64,000 nucleotides of DNA from Pseudocercospora fijiensis CIRAD86 (taxonomy: Eukaryota; Ascomycota; Dothideomycetes; Mycosphaerellales; Mycosphaerellaceae), in NCBI RefSeq assembly GCF_000340215.1, contig NW_006921544.1, positions 836,599 to 900,598 of the forward strand, in the 5' to 3' direction. The notes below the pieces were generated by a model. It worked only from the letters and a program-made list of their open reading frames with translations. It had not been told where the DNA came from and ran no database searches. A program made the translations under genes and the position numbers. Positions 44,915-55,735 of this stretch are shown here, one piece after another (positions within the stretch are counted from its first letter, which is position 1; the number at the start of each line of letters is the position of its first letter).

Positions 44915-46927
44915 TTATACCTCGTATAGTTCTTTCTAAGGAAAAGCAAAAGGAATAAAGTTATAGCAATATTAATCGCAGGTAATAAGTAAAAGCAAAA
45001 GAAATAGGCAATAGGTAAAAGGCTATAACCGAGAGCATTAATATTAGTAGGAATAGACAATAGGTAAGGACTAAAGCTATAGGGCGGCGTACTATATTAA
45101 TAGCGCGAAGAAGAGTTAATAAGAGTAAGGAAAGATATCGTAGTAGAGATAGAGGTAGGGGAGAATAAGCAATTATTTAGTCTTAGGGTCGGGGTCGTCT
45201 AATACCTATAATTCTAGGCGGTCTTCGCCGCTAGACTAGTTAATCTCCTCCTCGAAGAGAGAGTTAGATAGCTAGAAGTCTAGTTTACTATTAGAATTAA
45301 TATTGGAAATACTCTATACGTAGTTAATACGTATATAACCCTCCCTTTATTTATAAGTTATTCCTAATAGCTTACTAAGACGTATCTAGGGATACTTATA
45401 GTTCTTAGGTAGAATAGGATCTATAATAGCGGTAGGATCCTCCTCTCGATAGGTATCTAAGGTCGGTAGAGGGTCTATAGAGGTACTAACCTCCTTCTTA
45501 GTCGAGGGAGGGTAGGTAGGTTCTCTTAATTTAACGATCTTCTTTAAGTTAGCCCGAGGGTACCTATACTTTAAGGTAGCACTATTAAGCTCCTAAAGAA
45601 GGTATATAGAACCGTCGTAAAGGACCTCCTTTACTCTATAAGGGCCTTTCTATTTAAGGGCTAGCTTATAGGAGTAACTATATTCTAGCTCGAACCGGTA
45701 GAGGAGAACTATATCGCTAACCTTTAGAGGTTCCTAATCGATAGTATTATAGTTATCGAAATACTACTTAGTCTCTTTACGAAGGCGACGCTATCGAGCA
45801 AGTCCCTCTTAAGAAGTAGTAGTTATCTCCTTAAGAGCCTTAGCCCGTAGAGTAAGAAGATCTACTCTAGTACGAATAGACCCCTAGTTATAAACGCTAT
45901 ACGTATAATAGGACAACTTTATTAGACGTATAGCGTCCCTTCTAATTATAAGCTCTACTAGTATAAGTCTAGTAGTATCGATAATAGTTATTCGGTCCGC
46001 CTAGAGAAGGGCTAAGATATAGGTAGAGATCGTAACTAACCTATCCCTACTATTAGTTAACTTAGATAGGGCATCGATTAAAGACCGATAGCCGCGCTTA
46101 ACGATAGCGTTAGATTAGGTATAGTACGAGGAGATACGCTTCGCCCTATATAAAGTAAGTAGCGCTTAAACTTCTTTAGCTATATTTGTCGTAGCGTTAT
46201 CTAAGATAACTTTATAGAGCGAGCCCTATCGGTAGAATAGGTCCTTAAATAGGAAGGTAGCTATATTATAGGCATTAATAGTACCGTAGCCCTTATAGTA
46301 ATAATAGGCCTCTAGCTATCGAGTAAGATCCTCTTAAATAAGATATAAACTATTATTACGCCTTAGATAAACCCTATTACCGTACTATCGTTCCCTAACT
46401 AATTAGGTAGAAGGGATACGTAGCTCGCCTAGTCGACGGTAGCTATTCCTAAAATTGTACTTAGGATAGCTCTTATAGTACCGAGAGACGTTAGCCTATA
46501 CGCTATCCTACTAGTAGCGCTAACGAAGGACGTCGAAGGTACTATCTACTACCTAGTAGCTAAGCTCGTCGTAAACTATACGAAGGATTTCTTACTATAC
46601 TATAGGATTATTAATAATACGCTAGAGGGGTATCTTAATTATAGCTTATCGCTAAAGGATACGATCCTTAATAAGGAACCTCCGAGATTAGCGAATAATA
46701 CGACGGTATTAACTCTTTAATAGACTAGGTGCTTTCTTCGTATAGGTTAGGAAGTAGGCGATATAATAGGAGTCGTCGGAGTAAGCTATATTAAGGATAT
46801 TATCCCTATCTAATTTATCCGCCTTAGTACTAGCCTAGTTATCGCTATTAGTAGTAGGGTCCTTGTTAGGCTAACCCTTAGGCTACTCGTCGGGTTCGTT
46901 AGGTTAGTTACTAGGTTAGTTATCGGG

Positions 46928-47128
46928 TTAGTTATCGGTAGCGAACCTAGTAATTGCTAGTATAGTATTAATATAGAAGGTAGTAAAGAAGGTATAGTTA
47001 ATAACTACGTCGATATCCTCTTCTTCTATTATCTCGGCGATATCCTCTTCTATAGTAGATCTTCTAGAAAGGCTATCCGGTCTAGTATGCTTCTCTCTAG
47101 GTATATAGAAGACGTCGAAGTTAAACAA
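46928..47128 (-). pseudogene. Surviving open stretch of element B pol (RNase H to integrase tether)
   Basis: This 66-codon open run is in the correct pol frame: FNFDVFYIPREKHTRPDSLS followed by an acidic stretch IEEDIAEIIEEEDIDVV and a hydrophobic end. HTRPDSLSRR is the typical motif after RNase H in Gypsy pol proteins (compare H-x-ADxLSR). The methionine is internal, not a start. It is a chance survivor without in-frame Gln or Trp, not a gene of its own. Confidence 0.85.
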
Positions 47129-48935
47129 ATAGATCTAGGTAACCTACCGACCTATCGTAGAGTTAGGTAGGTTAGAGGCTATACGGTTAAGTTAGTAGAC
47201 TAGTATTTAAGTATCGACCTCTAAGCGAAAGAATACTCTAAAGAGCTAAGGTCGAAACTTCTTAAGAGCCTTATAGACCCTAAGGCACTCTCGCTTACTA
47301 GTATTATATCGGGCCTCGATCGGTTTCTATAGACCTAAGTCGTACCGGATAGGGTAACGCAAAGATAGCTCCTTATAGTTATACTATATTAGTATCTCGC
47401 CGTAGCCTTCTCCGCTCGAGTCGATAGTAATAACTAGTAAGCCTATACCCTCTCAATAGTTAATAGATGTAAGTATAGGTACGCTAACGAGTGCCTTAGT
47501 TACCGTATCCTTAGCTACGTAATATACGGAGGTCTATTCGAACTTAGTATCTTTCTTAAGTAAGGCGTATAAGGCCTTATATACTAATATAAAGTTCTCG
47601 ACCTAGATACGGAAGTAGGAGACTACTCTAAGCTAGGTTCGGACATCCTTCTAATAGGTAGGATCCGGCTAGGATACTATATTTAGGACCCGTATATTAT
47701 CAGGATAGCGGCCGTTCTTATCGGTTATAAACCCGATAATATTTATTCGCTTATATAGGAGCTAACGCTTTTCTCTATAGACCGTTAGGTTAGCTCGCTC
47801 TAGGTCGTAGAGGACACTATCGAGGTTCTAGATATATTCGAGAAAGAACCTATAGATACTAGGCTCTACCTCTTTATTATCGTATCTAGTTTTAGGGCCC
47901 TCAATACCGATATCGTCGAGGAAAGGCATCGCTATATAGGAGATATAGGCCGCGAGGACTTAGTTTATAATACGAACGAACTAGGCTACTAAGTTAGTTG
48001 CCCCTTAGGGAAGGGTAGTTTGTCGGTATAGCCTAAGAGGCGTCTCGAAGCTAGCAAGGTCTCGACTATTAGGATAGAGAGGGATCTAGTCGTAGCCCGA
48101 GAACACGTTAACTAGTAAGGCTACTATATAATTAGTAAAGGCTTCTAAGAACCTATTAGTCTATAGAGGAAGGTTAGTATCCTTAATCGTAACTATATTA
48201 AACTTTTAAGTAGCGTTAATTAGCCGGTACTTCTCCAGTTTCCCAGGAGCTATCGTCTTTTAAACTAGGAAGTATAGATTGCGATACGAGGTATAGGAAG
48301 GCTCTAGTATACCGGCCTTTATACGATATCGTATTATATCCTTAACTATACCTCGTAGGCTTAGGTTTAGCTTAAAACCTAGATAGGCCTAGGGCTTATA
48401 TTCGATCGTTCGGATCTTCTATAGAGGGGTAACCTCTAGGTTAATTCTACCTAGGTAAGTAAAGTTATATACTAATACGGCTTCGCGGTTATATAGAAGC
48501 TCGTATAGTAGGTTAAGCTTACGATCTAAAAGCTCTATACTAGGTTTAATCTTCGTAAGCCTCTCCTCCCTTAGCCTTAATTCCCTATAGATATTAGAGA
48601 ACTTTTTCGTAATATATTTTTAGTTATATAGACTATCTATAGGTATTAATATCGCTTCCTAATTAAGGTACTTCTATCGCTAGTCGGGATCCCCGCTAGG
48701 ATTTAACCTATCGGTAATATATACGCTACCCTTTATAGGCTTAATCTTATTAGCTACCCTCTTATATAGGGTATATATACTAATCGCTCGTAGAACCCGA
48801 GCTCTCTCTCTTTAGCGCTAGGCCTAGAGATTAGCGTAATAGAACAGCGCGTAAACTTCTTTAGAAGTCTCCTTAAGTTAGTAGATATATAGCTAGTAGT
48901 CCTAATTTATAATACCGGCGAAAACGTTAGATTCG

Positions 48936-48960
48936 TAATAATACCCCTAGGATAGTATTA
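48936..48960. repeat. GC-cored palindrome, copy in B pol
   Basis: TAATAATACCCC / GGATAGTATTA, homologous to 11540-11564. Confidence 0.78.
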
Positions 48961-49325
48961 GACTCGCGCTTTAATTAGTTAGTTAGTTCGGATTTAGGTA
49001 GACCTAGCGACGATATATACGATAGTATTATTACTAAGACTCGTATACTAGGTAGTCGTTATATTATTATACTCGCTATCGCCTCGAGTATTCGTTTTCT
49101 TAGTATATAACCTAGAAACTTGCCTTAACGTACAGATCGGCGTACTTCCGGATATAACCTATTTAAGCTATACTAACTTATAGCGTAGATTATCGGTTTT
49201 ATAACCGCGCCCTATCGTTTCCCGAGGCCCGTCGTAAAGTAGCTAGGATATCCTTATAGGTCCTATAGCTAGTATTGCCGATATAACTAGTAAATATAAC
49301 CTAACTACCCTTCTAGTTAGCGATA

Positions 49326-49330
49326 GTTCC
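49326..49330. repeat. Element D target-site duplication, left copy (GTTCC)
   Basis: GTTCC precedes the 5' LTR of D and recurs after its 3' LTR at 62962-62966. The uninterrupted site is seen in element A (inverted, near 11190). Confidence 0.92.
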
Positions 49331-49503
49331 TATTACGGATAGGCTAGAAGCTAGCCCTCTATACCTAGGTCTTAGTATTAATACCTAAGCTATTAACCTA
49401 ATAGACCTCTTCCTTTTATACGTTTGCGAGACTTCTTCCTTTACGCTTCGTCGACTATAGCTAGCGACCTAATATTATTTATTTACTTACTCGTTCCCTA
49501 ATA
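49331..49503 (+). repeat. 5' LTR of element D
   Basis: It is 173 bp, from TATTACGGATAGGC to CGTTCCCTAATA. It equals 62789-62961 except for about a dozen substitutions and no length change. The primer-binding site should begin at 49504 (GTACGAAGCGTTATT); I could not assign a tRNA. Confidence 0.95.
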
Positions 49504-51369
49504 GTACGAAGCGTTATTAACCTCGCTAAAGCCCTTAGGTTCTTATACTAGAGGCACGCCGACTTTATACTATATTCGAGATAAGACGACGACCTACCTA
49601 TTATAGCAGAAGCCGTACTATATAGGATCTATACGCTAAACTCTATTAAGTAGAGTCTACGCTAACCGAGAGCCTATTAATAAGTCTACTACTACATCGC
49701 GTATATCGCTATAGATAACGACGTCTCGCCTCGCGGTATCTCGAAGCTACTAGGCGACTATCCTAGCAACTAGTAGTATACGATTAGTAACCCGTAGTAG
49801 GCTCCGCTAATACTATAAGAACGCCGTACTAGCAATATTAATATATAGACTATCCTACCGACCGCCGAGCTACTCGTATAGCTGTTTTAGTTATTTAATA
49901 GCGAGCTTATATATCGATAGCTTTACCGATATCTTTAGATATATAAAGCATAGTTACTTTAGCTTAAGAGCGAGCGCCTATCGGCCGAAAAGTAACGCGA
50001 TAATATAGAGGTACGAGCTCTCGCGGTAGAAGCTACTACTATATTAGAGATTAACTAGGCTTAGATACAAGTAGAAGGCGATATTAAGACTACGAATAAC
50101 CGCACTATATACCTCTAATAGCAATAGCGGTAGGCCTAGGATAAGGTAGATCGCTTAAATAATATAATCCTAACTAGGGATAAGAGTAAGGGTACCGCCG
50201 GCTTCTAGTAGTAGAAGCCTAAGAAGTTAGAGAAGATACTAGACTCCGACGCGTATAACGGGGAGAGCAAATCAGCGCTTAAGACGTAGTTAATCGCTAT
50301 GTTCCTTAAGTTAACCGCTAATATAGACCGCTTTCCGACCCTCTATAGTAAACTCTTATATATATATAGTCGCCTAGGACCTAAAGCCTATATTGTCCTA
50401 ATCCCCTACGTTAAGATCGATTGTGCTAACGACTAACTACGCATTACGTTTACGCTTAATACTGTCGCCGCTTTTAAGAAGGTCTTAATTAAGGCATTTA
50501 GCGATATAAACGAGGAAGGTACTATATTAGCTAAGATAAAGAGCTTAAAGCAAGGAGGTAAAGACTTCGTATACTACCGAGCTAAGTTTAATATACTTAA
50601 TGCTACCGTAGGCTTTAATAGACTAGCTCGTAAGGAGCAGTTCCGTACGGGCCTAAGCGAGGAATTGCGTAACGAGTAGGCTCGTTAGTAGGATACCGAT
50701 ATACTTAACTTCGAAGACGTCTATAAGCGCCTAGAAGCACTTAACTACTCTATTTATAAGAGAAAGGCCGAAGTTAAGACTTCTAGTACAATATATAGTG
50801 CCTTTAGCTCTAGTACCCCTTCTAGTAGTAGTAGTAGTAGTAGCAATAAGGCTAATACTACTAGCTCTTCTCGCCCTACCTCCGCTCCTTAGACTTAGTT
50901 AAATACTAACCCTTAGCGTCGTCTGTCTAACACTCCGGCTTAAGCTACTCTAGGCGCTAGTAGCGCTCCGCTTATAATAACGAACGGTAGTAACGCTATA
51001 GACCTCTTAGCTATAAATAATAGCAAGCGTACGCCTCTAACTTAAGAGTAGCGTAACGAACGCCGCCGCTTAAACCTCTATAGTTATTGCGGCGAAGATA
51101 GTTACTAAAAGAGTTATTGCCTAAACACTCGTAAAGGCCGTACTAATCGTAGCGCTAATATCTCTACTATAGTATCTAGTAACGCTAACCCTAACCCTAC
51201 CGTATCCGATAGTATACCTTCTAACAACTCTTAGTAGTAGGAAAACTCCTAGTCTCTAAGTTAAGTCGCTCTTAGAGACCTCTCGATAGTTAATAAGCCC
51301 TAGTCTAGTAACTAGTCTATACTCCTTTAGTCCCGCGTTTAGTATTTTAGTAGTTATAGAGATACCTAT
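49504..51369 (+). pseudogene. Element D gag remnant
   Basis: From about 50270 the frame reads TANIDRFPTLYSKLLYIYSR, ITFTLNTVAAFKKVLIKAFS, YYRAKFNILNATVGF, EQFRTGLSEELRNE and FEDVYKRLEALNYSIYKRKA, a capsid-like pattern of fungal and plant Gypsy gag. A poly-Ser tract encoded by (AGT)n lies at 50820-50850. The zinc knuckle at 51079-51120 reads YSYCGEDSY-stop-KSYC: the first Cys and the His are Tyr, while two Cys remain. The first 700 bp after the LTR is poorly resolved and may contain the leader and the gag N-terminus. Confidence 0.82.
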
Positions 51370-54305
51370 AATAGTATTATTATAATAAGCACGGTCGGAA
51401 GCACGCAGATCCTCTTCGAATTAGCTTGTTAGCCCTTAAAGCGGAGCCTTTTATTTACTCCGATAAGGAGCATTTAGTATTACTATATACATTATAGATA
51501 GACTCCGTAGCTTAAGAAACACAGAGTATAGTTAACTATAGTTGTACTAGACACTCTTTTATAGACATTAACTACGCGTATACCTCTTAGTTACTAATTA
51601 CCGCCCTAGCAACGCATCGCAAACTCGAAGCCTTTAATAGTATAGTAGTGCCTAATGTTATATACATTGCTAAAGGTACGCTTAATATCCTCGGATACCG
51701 TAAATATATCTACTTCTTCCTTACTAAACTCGGTTACTACCCTATTATACTTAGTAAGCTATAGCTTAAGTAGCACAACCCTCGTATTCGATAGTACGAC
51801 GATACTATCCTATTTAACTCTAAATACTACTAGCAATACTATAATAAGCATTATATAATAGTCCGCGTAATAGGTATTACGCCTTTAGCCGATATAAGCG
51901 AAGATACTAGTAAAGCGCCTCTATCTCTACTAACCGAGTTACCTACGCTCTCGTAGTTTAAATTAGAAATAATAGATTACCGAGAATACCGAGATATACG
52001 GAATCGTCCTACTAGGCCTAGACGATCTAAGCTAACCGTACTAGCTTTTAGTTAGTAGAGCCTATATACTAAGACCTCTAATAATCGAGAGCCTAGAAGT
52101 ATAGGTCTAATAGATACGAGAATTGCTAAGCCCTCTCCGCCGCCGATGTTGCTAATAAGACCTTCCGCAATTGCTATAATATATAAAGCCTAGTCGATAG
52201 GCATATCGGCTATAGGAGCCGCGCCGTTCGACTTACTCTCGAAAAAGAAAGGTTACCTTATCTTCGTAGCCTCGCTCCGCGATATAGAGCAAGCTATCGC
52301 TATTAAGAAGAGTATAGATCTAGCGACTAAACTACCGAGGCACTTATACTACTACTTGCCTATATTCTCGAAATAGGACGCGTCTACCCTACTACCGTAC
52401 CGAGCTTACGATTACCGTATCGATATAACCGCTAAACCGAGGTATAGCCCTCTATACTCTATATTATACGAAGAGCTAGAAGTATTATGCGACTATCTTA
52501 AGGACAAACTCGAGAAAGGGTTTATATAGACTTCTTCGTTACCGGCATCTTCGCTAGTACTATTCGTTAAAAAGCCGGGTAGTAGATTAAGGTTCTACGT
52601 AGATTATAGACGATTAAATAAGATTACTATTAAGAACCGTTATCCTATTCCGCTTATACAAGAGACCCTCTCCCGATAAAGCAAAACAAAGTACTATACT
52701 AAACTAGATATTATATTAGCCTTTAATCGCCTTTAGATAACGAAGGGGTACGAATAGAAAACTACGTTTAAGACCCGCTATAGTCTATACGAATACCTAG
52801 TAATGCCTTTTAGACTAGCTAACGCTCCCTTATCGTTCTAGAATTATATTAACGATACGCTAGCACCTTTCCTAGATATCTTCTATATAGCGTACCTAGA
52901 CGATATACTAATCTATTCGGATACCCTCGAAGAGTACTATATCTACGTCGACTATATACTTACCGCGCTCGGCAAAGCCGGACTTTATTATAATATCTTA
53001 AAGAGCGAATTCGAAGTATAGGAAGATAAATATCTCGGTCTTATCGTAACTATAGAGGGTATTAAAATAGACCTAGAAAAGGTAGGTGCTATATATAACT
53101 AGCCCGTCCCTCGGACTATAAAAGACGTCTAAGTATTCCTCGGGTTTACTAACTTCTACCGCCGGTTTATTAATCGGTTCTTACGCCTCGCTAAGCCCTT
53201 AACGGAGCTTACAAAGAGAGATCTATATAGAAAGCACCGGTTCTAATAGACTAATAGTTGTTAATAAGCATTTACTACCTTAAAAGCAGCCTTTACGGTA
53301 TAACCTATCCTTACGTACTACGACCCCTCGTTACTAATTATAATCGAGACCAACGCCTCCGACTACGTTACCGCCGGTATTATATCGCAATAGCATATAT
53401 ATAGATCTAGCGATAAAGTAGGCGACTAGAAGCCTATAGCCTATTTCTCTAGTAAGATATCGCCTATAGAATATAACTACGAGATTTACGATAAGGAGTT
53501 GTTAGTAATTATAAAAGCATTCGAGTAGTAGCGTAGTAAACTCGAAGGGCATCTAGAAACCGTTAAGGTTCTAATAGACTATAAGAACTTAGAATATTAT
53601 ATAACGACTAAGTAGCTTAGTCGACGCTAAGCTCGTTAGAGTAAATTCCTTAGTCGCTTTAAGTTCTAAATTACCTACCGTACTAGCAAATTAGGAGTTA
53701 AGCTAGACAGCTTAATCCGTAGGTTAGCGGACCTTCCTATCCCTAGTAACGCTATAGATAAACGTATACGGGCATAGTAGCGGGTTGTCTTAAAGCTAGA
53801 GAATATAGACCTAGCCCTACGCCTATCTTCTATTACCTTCGATAGTAAGGCAATCTTCGACGATATTACTAGTACTAGCAAAGGTAACCGGTAGATCTAG
53901 CGTATAAACGAGTGCCTATACGACTATATAGCTCCGCTAAAGTTAGACGGCGCCCTATATTAAATGTCTCCTTCTAAGTACGAACTTATATCGAGCCTCT
54001 TATACTATCGCGAGAACCTCTTCGTACCGGACTCTCGAGACCTAAGAACGAGAATTATCGAAGTATACTACGTATACCTAATCGCTAGACACCCTAGACG
54101 AGAATATATATATAAACTAATTAGTCGGCACTACTACTAGCCGGACCTACGCCGCGATATCGCTCGATATATTATATACTACTACGTATATAAACGTATA
54201 TATAGTAACCGCTAGAGAAAGTAAGGACTCCTTCGGCCTTTACCTATACCTACTTATCGTTAGTAGTATATTACTCTAGATCTTATTACTAGGTTACTAC
54301 TGTCT
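51370..54305 (+). pseudogene. Element D pol remnant, protease to first part of integrase
   Basis: The protease region is at about 51530-51790 (FIDINYAYTS, LATHRKLEAF, GTLNILGYRKYIYFFLTKLG). RT covers about 52360-53100: [50 protein letters not shown]-type text read as YTKLDIILAFNRL, and an intact active site YLDDILIYSD at about 52896. RNase H is near 53340 (IETNASDYVTAGII) with [19 protein letters not shown]. The HHCC region and linker lie at about 54070-54250 (GLLRPLPIPTYR), and the frame stops inside the integrase core (ITLDLITRLL) where E is inserted at 54311. The catalytic RT residues survive, but many TAG/TAA interrupt the frame. Confidence 0.92.
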
Positions 54306-54310
54306 AGTAG
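54306..54310. repeat. Element E target-site duplication, left copy (AGTAG)
   Basis: AGTAG is repeated at 61644-61648. Joining the flanks restores the D integrase reading from ITRLLLSSS-like text to SGYDTILVVVDRLTK. Confidence 0.92.
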
Positions 54311-54506
54311 TATAAGAAGGGTATATTAGTAGGTAGATAGGGTAGTAGTAGGTACGAGTAGTATTCAATAAGGAGCTAGGAGGAGAGGGAGGAAGGTAGG
54401 CAAGTTAGCCTATTGCTAAGCGCTAAGCCCTGCCTAAGGTACTAAGACCCTAGCTTTACTTAGCCTAGTTACATACTAATTACGTATAGCCTCTTTAGCC
54501 CTAATA
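54311..54506 (-). repeat. 3' LTR of element E
   Basis: It is 196 bp, TATAAGAAGGGTATATT to AGCCCTAATA in plus orientation. It differs from 61448-61643 at 8 positions with no length change. The polypurine tract on the minus strand is AGAAGGGAAGCG at about 54510-54521. Confidence 0.95.
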
Positions 54507-55735
54507 TACGCTTCCCTTCTAAAGGCCGCGCCCTCGTAGCCTATCTATATTCTACGACCTCTATTGCCGCTAACTTAGCAAGTCTAATAAGCTACGTAGT
54601 CCGCGCTAAATTAAACACTCAACTACCTAATTATGTAACTATATCAAACCTTACCTCTAATACAATATCCAACTCTAACTACGCTATCCTTATATATAAT
54701 AAAGTAAAGGGATATAAAGCTATAAGAATTGAGGGCTATCGACTAATTATAATATAGGCGCGTCTTCCCTACTATAATAGGTAGACGTACGAGGTATTAC
54801 AGCCCTGCCTCCGCTCTAAGTAATATCGTTCCGAGTTCTTTATGTCTACTCTAAAAAGACCTAGAAATGTCCGCTTCCGAGGGTTTATCCGTTCCGAGAG
54901 TTGCTCTTATTATTACGAGGGCTATTATTTACTGTCGTAGTTTCACTAGCCCTAATTAGTTAGGTTTAGCAGCCTTTAAGTGTCAATCTTATCTTATCTT
55001 TTAAAAAACACAGCTCGTCTAGTTTCTATAGGTAAAGGCTATTATAAGTGTAGTAGTAGAGGTTCGCCTCGCTTAAAGGGTCGGAAAGATCGAGGAGTAA
55101 CCTATTGTCTATAAGATCGACCCCGGCTAGCTTAGCTCTATAGTTTTTGCCCTTAGTTAGTCTATTAGTCGCTTAATCTTTTAGGCGTCTTAAAGTTTTA
55201 ATTAAAGTTTTGATTAAAGGTGCCTTAGGCTCGTAGTGTAGGTAGGGTTATATCCGTAGGCGTAGTAATAATAGTAAGTAATGTTAATAATAGCGGCGCT
55301 AGTCGTCTTAGCGCTAACTTTACCTTACTTTCGATTTCCTTCTTCGACTAATAATAACTCGGCAACACCGTTACTAATATAGCTATATCCTTCCTTCCTT
55401 AACTAGCAATATACCCCGCAACACTATTACTAATATAGCCGCGCCGGCCGCGCCGTCCTTCGCTAGCTCGTAGCGCGACGCTATTATCTTTATTACCGTT
55501 ATTCGTACGCGCGCGCGCGCATCGCCCTTATCGATCGCTTAGGCCTTAGGGCCTCGATAGAATAAAGGAATAAGAGGGGGCGCTAAGAGAAGGGTCTTAT
55601 AGGGTGCGCTAGTAAAGAGGTAGATTCTATAGTAGTATAGTCTTATTGTCCTTTATTGCTAACAATTGCTTGCCTCTAATTAGTTAGCTAATAGCACCCC
55701 GGGGGTAGCATTAATCCTAGGCCTTAATAGTAACA
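54507..55735. other. Element E long 3' region between pol stop and 3' LTR
   Basis: This 1.2-kb interval is unusually long for a Gypsy element. It contains (CG)n at about 55508-55522, two partial copies of a GCAACAC...TTACTAATATAGC phrase near 55360 and 55415, and a palindrome at 55687-55716. No protein motif was recognised on either strand, and TGA codons occur in several frames, so an intact extra ORF is not supported. Confidence 0.6.
55687..55716. repeat. GC-cored palindrome in element E, least mutated copy
   Basis: GCTAATAGCACCCC / GGGGGTAGCATTAATCC lies about 20 bp beyond the pol stop of E. It still has GCA/GCAT where the other copies have GTA/TAC, so it shows the pre-RIP form. Confidence 0.85.

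Larger units (their letters stand above)
44031..45172. other. Element B non-coding block between pol and the extra ORF
   Basis: It is homologous to 15313-16479. It contains G-rich runs (about 44083-44096), two palindromes (44421-44447 and 44880-44914) and CTTCTTCCTTCTTCC repeats near 44600. No coding motif is seen. Confidence 0.6.
45173..49325 (-). pseudogene. Element B pol remnant
   Basis: On the minus strand: protease end and linker (49325-48960), palindrome at 48936-48960, RT with LVNVFSGYD (first Asp to Asn, about 48100) and intact MPFLDDIGIEGPKTRYD (about 47930), RNase H near 47420 (VITIDSSGEGYGEIL), and the tether LFNFDVFYIPREKHTRPDSL around 47115. The integrase core is about 46400-45900, and the C-terminal domain and acidic tail end in TAA at 45173. 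Its stops are those of A plus others of its own. One piece of the true frame is still open over 66 codons (next entry). Confidence 0.9.
40805..49330 (-). mobile_element. Large Gypsy-type element B, 3' part (left piece), split by element D
   Basis: In minus orientation: pol (49325-45173), non-coding block (45172-44041), extra ORF (about 44030-41090), polypurine tract, 3' LTR (41083-40805). It continues beyond element D at 62967-64000. Removing D and one GTTCC restores collinearity with element A at about 11190. Confidence 0.9.

Noticed and set aside
51655..51858. Open frame of 67 codons, plus strand
   Set aside because: It is a shadow in the wrong frame of the element D protease/linker region; the true frame there reads GTLNILGYRKYIYFFLTKLG.
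53675..53881. Open frame of 68 codons, minus strand
   Set aside because: It is antisense to the element D pol frame (RNase H to integrase tether) and shows no motif.
55508..55522. Z-DNA or CpG-island promoter from the (CG)n tract
   Set aside because: Only about seven CG units lie in a transposon 3' region; there is nothing else to support a promoter.
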